DNA from: Scylla paramamosain
Lineage: Eukaryota > Arthropoda > Malacostraca > Decapoda > Portunidae
Reading direction: 5' to 3'
NCBI RefSeq assembly: GCF_035594125.1
Contig: NC_087157.1
Span: 2,037,501-2,101,500 of the forward strand
DNA length: 64,000 nucleotides
Positions 39,634-53,119 of the stretch are shown here, piece after piece. A model generated the notes under the pieces. That model did not search any database and was not told the origin of the DNA. It was given only the letters and a program-made list of their open reading frames with translations. The stretch's first letter is position 1, and each line of letters opens with the position of its first letter. Position numbers and translations under genes: made by a program.

Positions 39634-40123
39634 CTTCTTAATCCCCGATATTAACTACACACCTGTTGAGCAATGTGCGTGTTGACATGAGGCTGAGGAA
39701 AACAGTCATGTTGGAAAATCCGTCACGGCAGACGTGGCGGCGGCGGCACGGTGAGCGACACGCCTTGACGCCTTTATTGAGTGTCTGGACAAGGCCGGCG
39801 TGCACCTGGCCTACGTGTTGCTGGTGTTGTCTCGCCCGGCGTCTGGGCGAGAGGGAGAGGTGGGATGGGGTGGCGTAGGGTGCGAGAGGGCTTCTGATAC
39901 CTGGAAGTGGGTGGGATGGGGAGAGAGAGGCGAGTTGAAGAGTGCGTCCGAGTGTGTGGGAGTGCTGGATGGGGCGCAGCTTGTGGTGCCGCTGAGAGCC
40001 TTTGGTGGATTATTTTCTTTGTATGTCAGTCTGGTAATATGTTTTATTTTTAGTCTGTCTGGTCGCAGGGTTGTCTGGCTCTCTATTTTTTTGTGTGTGT
40101 GTGTTTTTGTGCCTCTTTGTTCT
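39631..40123. other. GC-rich unique sequence, no gene called
   Basis: 39700-39980 is GC-rich. GGCACG followed by GTGAGC (donor-like, GT at 39751) is present, but no matching acceptor or recognised peptide was found, so no exon is called. Confidence 0.35.
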
Positions 40124-40203
40124 TCTGTCTGTCTGTCTGTCTGTCTTTGTCTGTCTGTCTGTCTATGTGTGTGTGTGTCTTTCTACGTCTGTCTGTCTGT
40201 GTG
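40124..40203. repeat. Imperfect (TCTG)n repeat
   Basis: TCTG units interrupted by TTTG, a short GT run and TCTACG. Confidence 0.92.
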
Positions 40204-40259
40204 ACTGTTTAGGATTCTGACTCGGTTTTGTCTGTCTGGCTTGCTTGGTTGTCTGTATG

Positions 40260-40263
<4 letters not shown>

Positions 40264-40336
<73 letters not shown>
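40264..40336. repeat. (CT)n microsatellite, about 73 bp
   Basis: Pure CT repeat. Confidence 0.98.
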
Positions 40337-40338
<2 letters not shown>

Positions 40339-40825
40339 GATGGAAAGAGGATTCAGGTCACCACCACGGCAGGGCGAGTAGCTGTCAAGGAGTTGCAGTG
40401 TCCCTCAGACCGTTCAAGTAATGAGGAACCTAATTTGCGTAAATAGAACTCGTGTCTCGCAGAATTTGACGCTGAATGGATGTATTTATCGTGACCTGTT
40501 TCTTCCTCCTCTCTACTTTTGTGTCGCTTCATTTTCTTCTATAAATACTAGTTCCTGGTGCGAGTATAGCCACAACACTTCACGTTTCCTATACTCCTCC
40601 ACTTGAACGTTGAACAGTTTTCCTTACGACAGTTGCTTTCTCCTCAGTTCTTCCTTCATCTTTTCGTCTGTCTTTCTTGAGTCTCCCCGCGTTTCTCCAG
40701 TTTTCTTTAATTCGATCGTCTTTAAGTGTTGTTGTTCTGTTGAAGTATTAAGTTCCCTCTTCGCTTTCTTTCTCTCGTCTTTATCTCGTTCGCGCTTTTC
40801 TTTCTTATTTATATATTTCTTTTCT

Positions 40826-40828
<3 letters not shown>

Positions 40829-40914
<86 letters not shown>
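40829..40914. repeat. (CT)n microsatellite bounding family B copy 2
   Basis: 86-bp CT repeat forming the left end of the module. Confidence 0.98.
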
Positions 40915-40917
<3 letters not shown>

Positions 40918-40993
40918 CTTTTCATACAATCTTTCTATATCTTTCTTTGTCCACCTCCCTCATTACCTCACTTCTCATAAAATATTCATCATA

Positions 40994-40997
<4 letters not shown>
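40915..40997 (+). repeat. Microsatellite-bounded repeat family B, copy 2
   Basis: Same core as 20603-20708 without the 23-bp internal duplication, and otherwise nearly identical. CT lies on the left and AC on the right, as in copy 1. Confidence 0.92.

Positions 40998-41049
<52 letters not shown>
40998..41049. repeat. (AC)n microsatellite bounding family B copy 2
   Basis: 52-bp AC repeat forming the right end of the module. Confidence 0.98.
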
Positions 41050-41052
<3 letters not shown>

Positions 41053-41273
41053 TTACCTTACCTTACTGTACGTTACGACTTATTTGGACTTTCATACCGT
41101 CAGTTCTTGGTGGACATCCCTTTTCAGACCTCACCATCTCGCCCCTGCGCCAAGCCTAACAACACCATTACATCTCTCCACTGCGAGCCCCTGAATCCCA
41201 TTGCCTCCCCTGCATAAGTTAATTTGGCTTGTTTTTTGGCGTTAATGAGACAAGGAGTGACAACAGCTGTGGG

Positions 41274-41305
<32 letters not shown>

Positions 41306-42450
41306 AGGGAGAGGGAAAGAGAAAGGGGGAGATCTGGATGATAATGTTTTGTGTGTAGTATTTTTGGTTGTAAAAGGTTGAATGTTTATGCATCACTGAA
41401 CGGAACGAGAACCAGAAAGAAACAGAAAAAAATATATATACGAGCGGAGGGATAATGAAGTAAAATGAGAAGATTACATATAAAAAAAAAGAACGATACA
41501 ATGCGGACGGAGAGATAAGGATGCGAAGAATTAGGGAGGAGGGGATGGGGAAAAGAATGATGATAAAAAAAGAAGGGAGGGAGAAAGAAAGGAAGGAAGG
41601 AAGGAAGGAAGGAAAAAAGGAAGGACCAGCGCTGTGCCTTCCTCCTACTCGCTTGGACTTAACTTAATTGAAAAAAACTACCTCGAGTTAACGCTCAAAT
41701 CTCTGCACTCAATCCCTTCTAATCTCCGCCTGAAATAGACCTTTTGCCGGACTTTTTTTTTTTCCAGTCTCTCCCACCTCCCTGCCTCCTGCCCTCACTC
41801 CCCGCCTCCCTCCCTCCGCGCTTCCCTCCCTCCCCGGGCTGGTCACATGATGGGGTTGCTGCTCTGCATAAAATATTAATCTTCAGTCAGTCCGAGGCGT
41901 TTGAGTTGAGTAATGCATGGTGAGTATGTTTGGTACGAGACTCCATTTAATGCCTGTTTGTGTGTGTTTGCGTGTAGCTGTGTTTGTTTGTTCGCTTTTC
42001 ATTCTCATCAACATGTCATTTAGTCTCCACATAAATGTTTCTTAACTCCTTGCTTCTTTAATGCGTAGTCCTGTTGTGTATATTGATTTGTTGTGCTTGT
42101 TGTTGTTTTTGTTGTGTTGTTGTTGTTAATGATTGCGATAATGATGATTGTGAAGTTTGTGTTGCTATTGTTCATGATAATTGTGTTTGTGTTGATGGGG
42201 ATAAAGTTTTGTTTTTGTGGTTAATGATGGTGATGCTGCCGTCACTTGTGCTGTTTTTCTTTTTTTCTTTTCTTTTTATTGATGATGGTGCTTTTGTCAT
42301 TACTGCTCCTCAGATGTTGTTACCCTAGAGGTGCTGAGGTTTGTTGAAGTTTTGTTGTTCTTGGTGTTGTTTTGTTGTTGTTACTGTCATTTTTGTTATA
42401 GTTGTTCATGATAGTAAAGGTAATTATGTAGACGGTATTCATAATAATAA
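41050..42450. other. Unique sequence with short purine repeats
   Basis: Holds GA/GGGA repeats (41274-41326), GGAA repeats (41590-41614) and a GTT/GAT-rich field (42085-42230, 42340-42400). No gene recognised. Confidence 0.5.
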
Positions 42451-42451
42451 T

Positions 42452-42490
<39 letters not shown>
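42451..42490. repeat. (AAC)n microsatellite, about 40 bp
   Basis: AAC repeat preceded by AAT units. Confidence 0.95.
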
Positions 42491-42491
<1 letters not shown>

Positions 42492-42762
42492 ATAATGGTA
42501 ATAGTGAGTTGCAATACAATTATGACAAGAATAAAAACCATAATAATAAATCATTTAACTTGTTGCCGAACACCGCTCTGAAGAAAACTCCATCATAATT
42601 TTGAGGAACGAGAAAACGCTAAGAAAACTTTGTTCCATTATTTTTACTGAGTGAAAAATAAGAACACAATTTACCCAAGCCTTTTACCAACCGTAGTGAA
42701 AGTCTAGTATAATTTATCACATCAATAATTTAGTAATCTTCTGTATTAAAGCACATCCACCG

Positions 42763-42764
<2 letters not shown>

Positions 42765-42818
<54 letters not shown>
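42765..42818. repeat. (GT)n microsatellite, about 54 bp
   Basis: Pure GT repeat. Confidence 0.98.
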
Positions 42819-42819
<1 letters not shown>

Positions 42820-43149
42820 CCTTGACGTTCTTGCTATTAACTCTTAAAGAAGAAGTGACAGGACCAAAACACCCCAGGAATGCGTTATGACCTTAATATA
42901 TCACACGCCCAGAAGACGAATGGTTGTCGTAAATTCAGAGTTACTCCTCTCACGACACTTTTTTTTCTTTTCTTGCTAAGGATCCAGCGAAGAAAATATG
43001 AGCATGATATTACTCTTGCAATAATTGTGGAGACATTAAGCTAGACATCTCCTCTTGCTGGTGCAGTTTGGCGTTTATTACTGAACATTATCGTTACTCT
43101 TAGGATCTCACGTCGGGTTTCTCACTCCATTAATTTTAACAATGGTGGG

Positions 43150-43151
<2 letters not shown>

Positions 43152-43231
<80 letters not shown>
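43152..43231. repeat. (GT)n microsatellite, about 80 bp
   Basis: Pure GT repeat ending TATATA. Confidence 0.98.
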
Positions 43232-43236
<5 letters not shown>

Positions 43237-43726
43237 CTGCGATAACATTTCGACGATTGTCACAACACACTTCGTCTTGGTATGCAAATTTCACGCCACC
43301 ACTGCCTGCCTGGACTCACTCGTCTTCCACACGCTAAATTCTTCATCATCCACCTCAGCCACGGCCGTGAGTCCCCTTCCTTCTCTCCTTTTCCCTTTTA
43401 TCAGAATTGCCTATCGTTATGGTGCGTTTAACTAGCAACTTTTTTTTCCTTCTCTACATCACTTTTCTACTAAATTTGCTTTCTTATTACTTTCTCCGTA
43501 CCAGCAGTTTATTCCCTTTTACATACTACGTAGCTAGTTGTTGAGCCTCTTGTGTTTTTACTAACCATTTCAGCTTTCTTTCTTTCAACAGACATAGGAG
43601 GAAATTAAACCAAAACAAGACAGGAAAAGAGTCAGTTAGGATTGCGAACAAGAGGAGGAAAGGGAAGGGGAAGAGGAAACGGTGGAATGTGGAAGAGAGG
43701 AAGTTAAAAGTAAATAAATAAGGCAT

Positions 43727-43730
<4 letters not shown>

Positions 43731-43810
<80 letters not shown>
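43731..43810. repeat. (GA)n microsatellite, about 80 bp
   Basis: Pure GA repeat. The 500 bp before it are unique, turning purine-rich from 43600. Confidence 0.98.
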
Positions 43811-43814
<4 letters not shown>

Positions 43815-45837
43815 GTAAGATGCATTAAAAATTTAAAAGAGTGAGAAAGAGTAGGAGAGAGGTTTACAGGAGTTTGAATTGAGGCGCAAGAACAGAGAGG
43901 CAGGAAGGAGCAGGAAGACACAGCCTGGTGAAGCGCCTTCCTCTACTTGCAGACTTCTATGATTTGCAGTTTTGCTTAAATGATGCGACCGTTTTTTTTT
44001 TTTTTCTGTAGATGTTACGGAAAATTTTGTTTATTTCCTTATGCAACATCTATATTTTCACTGCCTTCTGATGCGTCTAATGTGTGAAACCATGAAAACA
44101 TAAGGAAGCTCCAAGAATCCAACAGGCTTGCACTTGGCACATCATGCATATCCATAAATTGATCTAGTCTTTTAAAGCTCCTACTTGACTCTGCCACAAC
44201 AACCTGATGGTTGAGTTTGTTCCACTAACCTGTAGCTTTATTTGAGAACCAGTTTTCCGACCCCAATCTAAAAGCAACTGAACTATTTAAAAATCATTTC
44301 ATGTTGTATTGGTTGACTGTGTCGCTAAAATTATTATGCAGATTTTCTGCGTTAGTATTATTTCACAGGGATAATTTTGGCGTGGTTTTAATACCACCAC
44401 GAATTAAGCCCCAGATCTACGCGTGCCAGACCCCGTGGTTGATATGGGAGGCAGCAGAGGTGCAGTGAAAGGGGGGAGGCACTGACCAGCGGCGCAGGAG
44501 GGACCTGCATACGACTAAGTGTCCTTAATGTGATCATGAAGCAGTTACAGCTGACTGCAGCGAGAACTCTCAAAATAGAAATAGAACTGGCTACGTTTTA
44601 CGCTTCCTTCTGCCTTGCGCCTCGGGACGCTAATGTAAAAATGTAGTGTAGTTCCAGACGTGAAGGCTCTTGCCCACCGTGCCTGCCTGTGCCTTGTGGA
44701 CGCGAACAACTCGGAACAGAAGAGTTGAAGCTCGCTTTCAGTATAAGTCATGCAGGAATGAACAGTGCTTCGGAAAACGAGGCAAAACCTGTCTTATTTC
44801 TGTTCATGACTCTCCTAGTTCGTGCAAGGGAATCTGCTTGATTTTCGTTTGAAAATTCGATTCCGTGTTCCCGGGAGCTATCACAGTCCGTATTTTTTTT
44901 TTTTAACTCTTTCTCTTTGACTTGTACACTTGAAGCGAAAAGTCTCAATGAAGCCCTACATAAAGTACTTTACAGTTGGTGATCTATAATATATCCTGAA
45001 ACATTGTTACTGACTTTCCTGACATGCTGATACACTGACGTTATTTTATTAACGAAAACTCTCAGGTCGTGCTCCTGACTTTGATGTAACAACGAGTGAT
45101 GGGTGAGAGGCTTCCTGGTCATTCATGGACGCCTGAAATGTAAGCTTCGGAGACATCACCGGTAATTTTAAGACAAAGTAAACACATGAGTTTGTTTACA
45201 GTTTAAGAAGGTTTCTTTCATAAATCAGAACGTAAGAGTATCAAATTATATTATCATTTTAGTGCACATGAATCGGTTGGAGAGAGTTCTTCATAAGCAC
45301 GCCGGCCACCCGCCTGCAAGAGTGCTGCTTAAAAAATTTCGAAGGAAAGTGGTGGAGACTGCGGTGCTCAGTGTGGAGTGTGGAGTGCTCACAGGAAAGG
45401 TGTAATTTTGAATCAAGAAGGGAACTCATCCCAATAACAGCCCGCTCTGGCCTTCTCATCCTGTTGAATTACATATTTTCGCGATGTTTTCATAAAGTCT
45501 AAATTTCTTTATACCTTGTCATTTATCAGTGGGATTAGCGACGATTTGGCCTTGAGAGGGTGTCATTATTATGCCTTAATTAAGTACACAGACTGATTAA
45601 ACACTTGGGAATATAGATGGACGAACCTGGAGACGAGATCGTGGCTGACTCGGGGAGCGGAGGAAGGAAGGAAGGAAGGAGGGTGCGTGAAATATCGTTA
45701 TTGTTGCCAGAGTTCATGAGAAGGAAGCGAAACAGACGATGTGTCACGAATACCCAATTGACAGGAAGATGAAACATTCTGTAAAGCAAATCCAAACACG
45801 GAAAATAGAGTATAATCGTACAACAGCAAATAATCAC

Positions 45838-45840
<3 letters not shown>
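43811..45840. other. Region poor in microsatellites
   Basis: 2 kb of unique sequence with family C copy 3 (44088-44270), the weak partner of 37530-37650, and no recognised gene. Confidence 0.4.
44088..44270 (+). repeat. Dispersed repeat family C, copy 3
   Basis: AACATAAGGAAGCTCCAAGA, ATCCAACAGGCTTGCACTTG, ATCCATAAATTGATCTAGTC, TTTTAAAGCTCCTACTTGAC, CAACAACCTGATGGTTGAG and TTTGAGAACCAGTTTTC follow the order seen in copies 1 and 2. The block between GGCA and CATCC is shortened, so this copy has an internal deletion. Confidence 0.78.

Positions 45841-45911
<71 letters not shown>
45841..45911. repeat. (CT)n microsatellite, about 71 bp
   Basis: Pure CT repeat. Confidence 0.98.
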
Positions 45912-47293
<1,382 letters not shown>

Positions 47294-47621
47294 GCACCTG
47301 AGCCACACGTGTTTCTTCCTTCCGACCAATTAGTAGGGCAGGTGTACGAGGGGTCGAGGCGAGCTTTCCCTTTCTTGCACACCTGAAGGAGGCTACACTA
47401 ATTAGCTGAGGTGACGGGGGCCTTTGCTCGGGAGCGCTTCATGAACAAGGGTGACAGGCGGCTGGGAGGAAAGGAGCTATTTTTTTTGTGTTGGTGAAGC
47501 GTAGCAGAGGAAGAGGAAGGATGGGGGCGTGGTATTGTGTATTGTTGCTGTTGTCATTGGTAATGTTGGTGGAGGTGGCGTTAAAAATAGTGTGATTTTT
47601 AATGGGAGTGTTTTCTGTTTG

Positions 47622-47726
<105 letters not shown>

Positions 47727-48211
47727 AATTTTGGCTTAACTTTTTTTTTTTTCAGTAGTCTGTCTTTATAAATTATCATTATCTTTTTCTATACTTGCCA
47801 TGCTTCACTAATTTTTCTCTCATATGTGCTGGATGTTACCTCCTTTTAATCATTGAGGCCCTGTTGTCATTCTCTTGCTCTGCCACCACCATCACTACCA
47901 CCACCACCACGATCATCATTACAATTATGGTCACTGTCATAATTCCCTTGCGTCCCCCTCCTCCCTTTCCCTCACCTGCCAATAAACTTCTCCTCTTCGT
48001 TTACTCAGGACGAATATCGATTGTGAGCGCTGCTAATTTATGTTCCAGCCTCTTGCATTAAAAATTTGTCTGCAAACAAAATCATTCATTGTTGGTGATA
48101 CATTTTCAAATTTTACTCTTTCACTTTATTTAATACACTGAGTCAGCTATTATTAGGAAGTGAAAGATAAAAATATAGGTAGACAGACTAATAGATTCTT
48201 GCTGCAAGGTC

Positions 48212-48767
48212 TTCTACATTCAACCTGTTCCCAAGAAGGGTGATCGCATTAACCCTTCAAACTGTTGCCCCTTGGCTTTGTTTTATGTCTATAAAGCTTC
48301 TGAGTTTGTCCCCAACATAAGGATAACCTTTAATATGCAATTCCATCATACATCCACTCCAACCGACTATCTGCCATAATGGAGGGGATCAACTCTTTCA
48401 GCTTTACTAAACAGAGTGGTGTCAAAAGCTTTCCACCTCAATAACTCCTCCTTTAACTGAGTGTTTCCAATCTCTCACTCTTGCAATATTGCTTCTCTTG
48501 CTGTTTTATAGCGATATTTTCATGCCTGCTGCCTTTCTAAACTTAAACTGCCTACCTCTCATTTCCCATGCTCTTATTGCACACGACTTTATATTCATTC
48601 TGATCCTTATTCTGTCCACACTGCTATTGCAATACTTAATCAGTCTCTTCACTCTTTCATTCTCTTCACTAGAAAACTAAGGAAGTCTCTATCTGTTTTC
48701 TTCTTTTCCTCCTTCTTACGACTTGAATAATTTCAAAAGAGGAGTATCAAGACACTTCTGGTATTAA
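48212..48767 (+). mobile_element. Jockey-like non-LTR retrotransposon remnant with internal deletion
   Basis: The frame from 48212 reads IQPVPKKGDRINPSNCCPLA, the start of the reverse transcriptase fingers in Jockey-clade elements. A few stops later it reads HSDPYSVHTAIAILNQSLHS then FILFTRKLRKSL (about 48594-48690), the conserved C-terminal end. After a one-base frame change comes PSYDLNNFKRGVSRHFWY and a stop at 48765. The two ends are about 300 bp apart where several hundred codons are expected. The palm with its catalytic Asp pair is missing, as is the upstream endonuclease. Several in-frame stops confirm it is dead. Whether the middle was lost by deletion or scrambled by mutation cannot be decided by eye. 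Confidence 0.82.
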
Positions 48768-49696
48768 AAACAAAAATAAACAAGCTTTTCTGGAATCTCT
48801 TATAACGTGTTATTTAGAAGCGATGTACTTAGCAAACTCTTTATCTCATTTTTGTGTTTTGCCAAACTCCTTGACACGTAAAGGAATATCACTAAATACA
48901 AAACGCTACATAGACAGATATATAGATACAGACAGGTAGGCAGGAGAACAGATGGAAATTTCTTTAGAAGTGGTCAGTAATTGGCCCATAGGGGAGGCTA
49001 GTCATCCAATGGAACGGCGGAAACTGGCGTGGCTTTTCATAGAGTAATTCTGTTTCATATTTCCCCTTCCTACTCTTGGGGTAGCTGTTCCGTCGGGATA
49101 TTGCGTCCCTGTCTGTGTTAGGGCCTGGAATGGCAGCCTCCTGATGCCCTTAAGAGCACTGCTGCGGTTTCCTTTGGTCGGGTGGCGGGTAAGTGGGCGT
49201 GGGGGTGGGACAGGCAGGACTGATGAGGGAGGCACGGGAGGAGGGGTACAAATAACACAGGGAATGAGGTAGACAGGGAGGAAGGAGAAGGAGAGGTATT
49301 GTGACGCTTTTGCTGCGGGATAAGGGCCCTTGGGGGATGACGAGGGGGAGCTGTGATGCTGTGATGGTGTGATGCTGAGGCGACCAGGGCGATAAAGAAA
49401 GTGTCAGGAGATCAAGGAGGAGAGAGGGATGGGAGAGGAGGGAAAAGAAGGAAGAAGGAAGGGAAGGGAGTGAGGAAAGAGAGGGAGAATGGAAAAGGGA
49501 GGAATGAGGGGAGCAGGAGAAAGGAAAGGTGGGATAGGGGTGGGATGGGGGAGGGAGGGGCGCCACACCTGTCCCTGTTGGCTTTATTGAGCGGCCAGGT
49601 GGAAGTGGTGGGCCGCTCACGGTTATTGTTGTTTACATTTTTATTGGCGATTCTGTGTAGCCTTCATGTAAGCTTTTATGCTGGGGGTATTATTTT
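48768..49696. other. Unique then purine-rich sequence
   Basis: 49190-49570 is strongly purine-rich (GGA, GAA words), giving a long minus-strand open frame of Ser/Pro/Leu that I do not regard as a gene. Confidence 0.4.
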
Positions 49697-49767
49697 TGTT
49701 GTTGTTGTTGTTGTTGTAGTTGTTGTTGTTGTAGATATTATTATTATTGGTATTATTATTATTATTA

Positions 49768-49834
<67 letters not shown>

Positions 49835-49918
49835 CATCATCATTATTATTATTATTACTGCACATACTGAACCGCCACCACCATTACCACCACCACCACC
49901 ATCACAACCACCACCACT
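49697..49918. repeat. Compound (GTT)n, (ATT)n, (CAC)n
   Basis: GTT 49697-49732, ATT 49738-49857 with a few TCA interruptions, and imperfect CAC 49873-49918, with only short bridges. Confidence 0.96.
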
Positions 49919-50635
49919 CTTTGAGACAGCCTAAGAATGAAGAAAAAATTAACATAAGTAGCGTAGCATGAATGAAATCTATGCAAGAACAACTTAAACA
50001 AGAATAAAGAAACAGATTCACAAAGCCAGGCACACCTAGGCGGAGAGAAACACAACCAAGCCCGACACAAACGAACACTTGATGCATGCTTCATTAGAAT
50101 TCCCTGTGGATCTGCGTCATCACTTGCGTCTCTCACCACAACAACCCGAGTCCCGAATGCACGAGTCTGGTGTCTAATTACTCTCCTCTTCTCACCACTA
50201 TAAAAATCATCCCACGCCTTGTTATTGTTGGAGTTTGTGAGTGTAACATTAAGTAGTGCACGAGAAGAAAGGAAATCGAATACAAACATCGTAACATTGA
50301 AAAGTGTATGCTAATTCATCAATAAACGAGAAGTAGTTTATACCTTCATGTCTCAAGAGCGAACAGTTAAGGTTTTCATGGTCACTGACACTTTTAGTTG
50401 CTACTTTGTGTAAACGCCCCTGCTCTCTGCCTCCTTACATCTGATACCTCCTTGCCTCTCCGTAGCAGCGGGGCCAGTCACTCTCCTCGCTGTGTACTCT
50501 GTATCTCGGGACTTTTCCATGCAAGGCGAGACTCCCTCTGTTGCCACCGACGCATTTGTATCTTTACTCTTCGTGAAAAGGAGGCGAGTGAGGCATTCCC
50601 AAAGTTCGTCTCTCATTTATTTATTTATTTTATTT
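49919..50635. other. Unique sequence without recognised gene
   Basis: Nothing recognised. Confidence 0.4.
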
Positions 50636-50642
50636 TTTATTA

Positions 50643-50689
<47 letters not shown>

Positions 50690-50690
50690 T
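50636..50690. repeat. (ATT)n microsatellite, about 55 bp
   Basis: ATT repeat flanked on both sides by TTTA-rich sequence (50618-50640, 50691-50712). Confidence 0.96.
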
Positions 50691-51311
50691 GTTTATTTGT
50701 TTATTTAATTTTTTGAGAAAACAACAGACTGTATGGAGAATGAAGAACAGGTTGGAGGGGGAGGGAGCTTTCTTTCTTTCTTTATTTATTTATTTATTTT
50801 CTGCTACTGAAACTAAAGATATATAAAAACCAAATCATTCCTTTATGCAGTTAACCTCATTATAAAGCAATAGATTTTAATGTAATCTTCCTCTTCCTCC
50901 TCCTCTTTACCCTCCTGTTCTTGCCTTTGCTCTTCGTTATGTATTCTTTATAGGGATGCTCCCTTCCTATCACGTGTCATCTACAGGGCGACTTTTTTAC
51001 GGCACCCCTCCCCAGCCTGCCTCTACCTCGCCTCACGCCGCCCCGCAGGCTCCTCCACCACCCCAGGGAGGGAGGGCCGGGGAGAGGCGAGGCAGAAACT
51101 AATGGACAAAAAAGTTGAAAAGAAACTTGCTATACTTCTTATTCAGGTGCAGGAAGGTAAATTGAGAGAGAGAAAGGAGAAGAGGGAGGAGGAAGGCAGG
51201 AGCGAGTGTGGGATAGAGGAAAATGGTTAAATCACCTACGTGGCGAATGACTGGTAGTGGTGCTTCGAGAACACACTCCTGCACCATTAGGAAAATAACA
51301 CACACCATTAT

Positions 51312-51313
<2 letters not shown>
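50691..51313. other. Unique sequence without recognised gene
   Basis: Short TTTA and TTTC runs at 50772-50800. 51000-51095 is GC-rich. No gene recognised. Confidence 0.4.

Positions 51314-51362
<49 letters not shown>
51314..51362. repeat. (AC)n microsatellite, about 49 bp
   Basis: Pure AC repeat. Confidence 0.98.
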
Positions 51363-51364
<2 letters not shown>

Positions 51365-51555
51365 TGTTACAGATGTCCACCAATATTTAAAATAGTTTCA
51401 GATCAGAACCAATTCCAAGCTGTGGCTGCCAGATGATGCTCCCTGACCTCAGCAAGGGTGACACTGAACACTGAACCTCCACCAGGAACAGCCATGTCGC
51501 GAAAATACGTCCAACAAGCCAAGATTTTATTTAGCCTTTCTGATTAATAATGACT

Positions 51556-51782
<227 letters not shown>

Positions 51783-51908
51783 CTAACGGTGTCATATATT
51801 ATGTGTACAAGCAAGAATTATTATTTTTTATTTTAAAGAATAAGTAAGAGAGAAAATTTTCGTCTTTACTACTTTAGCTATCTTTCATAGGGGAGGCTGA
51901 ATGTCTAA

Positions 51909-51911
<3 letters not shown>

Positions 51912-51986
<75 letters not shown>
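51912..51986. repeat. (GA)n microsatellite, about 75 bp
   Basis: Pure GA repeat, complementary to the CT array 250 bp upstream. Confidence 0.98.
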
Positions 51987-51990
<4 letters not shown>

Positions 51991-52313
51991 TGACGGGACG
52001 GGAGATAGTAAGTTTTCTAATTCAAGCTACATTACTTAAGCACCAGCGGCCTGCGGGGAGTGGAGGGGCGCGGGATGAGTGCAGGGAAGGCCTATTAGCT
52101 GAGGGAGGCTGGGGCTGTTGGGGTGGACGGCTGAACACGCCTGCTGTGCACAACCTGGTAATGGCTGCCCTAAACACCACTGGGAACTGTTGACCAAGAA
52201 ATTATATGTGAATTTCACGTAAAGGACGCAAAGAATCGGTGCGGTTCAATGAGCTCTGGAAAGAGAAAATAGCAAGAAAATTCCTGACATCCTGGTTTTT
52301 AGGCGTGGCCATT

Positions 52314-52314
52314 T

Positions 52315-52412
<98 letters not shown>

Positions 52413-52438
52413 TTACAAATAAAAATAAAAATAAAGAA

Positions 52439-52510
<72 letters not shown>
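52314..52510. repeat. Compound (GT)n-(GA)n, 32-bp spacer, (AC)n
   Basis: GT 52314-52336, GA 52336-52409, an A-rich spacer, AC 52442-52510. Confidence 0.97.
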
Positions 52511-52513
<3 letters not shown>

Positions 52514-52632
52514 TGAAATAAAAAAAATCAGATAGATGTAGAAGTATCTGCAAACAAAAAAAAAGACAGAGAATGAATATGCAGTGTGTCTGCTTCCCTT
52601 TTTTTTTTTTTTCTTGGTTGGGCGACTGTCAC

Positions 52633-52633
<1 letters not shown>

Positions 52634-52717
<84 letters not shown>
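52634..52717. repeat. (CT)n microsatellite, about 84 bp
   Basis: Pure CT repeat, inverted to the GA array 225 bp upstream. Confidence 0.98.
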
Positions 52718-52720
<3 letters not shown>

Positions 52721-53035
52721 ACAAAGATGTTAGTTTATTTTTTTCCCAGAGAAGTGCCAATCACACTATTTTTTCATTCTTTCCCAGATATCCATAGACA
52801 CATCTACATATATCCCCTTTATCTTTTTTCTCCTCCTCTTTTTACATTTCTATATCCTGCTCCTTCTCTTCTTGTTCCTACTTCATCAATGGCTCCTTCC
52901 TCACGGGCGAATTGGATGCATTGGAATGAATAACTGCCTGGTTATCCATTTCCTCGATTCGCTGGATAGCATTCAAGGTTCCTCCCTACGGCGGCTGCCA
53001 CCTCCGATCCCCACTGCTAGTTTCAGCTTTACCTC

Positions 53036-53036
53036 G

Positions 53037-53116
<80 letters not shown>
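53036..53116. repeat. (CT)n microsatellite, about 81 bp
   Basis: CT repeat with one TGTC near the start. Confidence 0.97.

Positions 53117-53119
<3 letters not shown>

Noticed and set aside
39700..39980. GC-rich segment with donor-like GTGAGC at 39751 and a readable downstream frame
   Set aside because: No convincing acceptor upstream and no recognised peptide. The frame is interrupted by a stop next to the donor.
49150..49620. 156-codon minus-strand Ser/Pro/Leu frame
   Set aside because: The + strand is a purine-rich tract, which removes stops on the minus strand. No domain seen.
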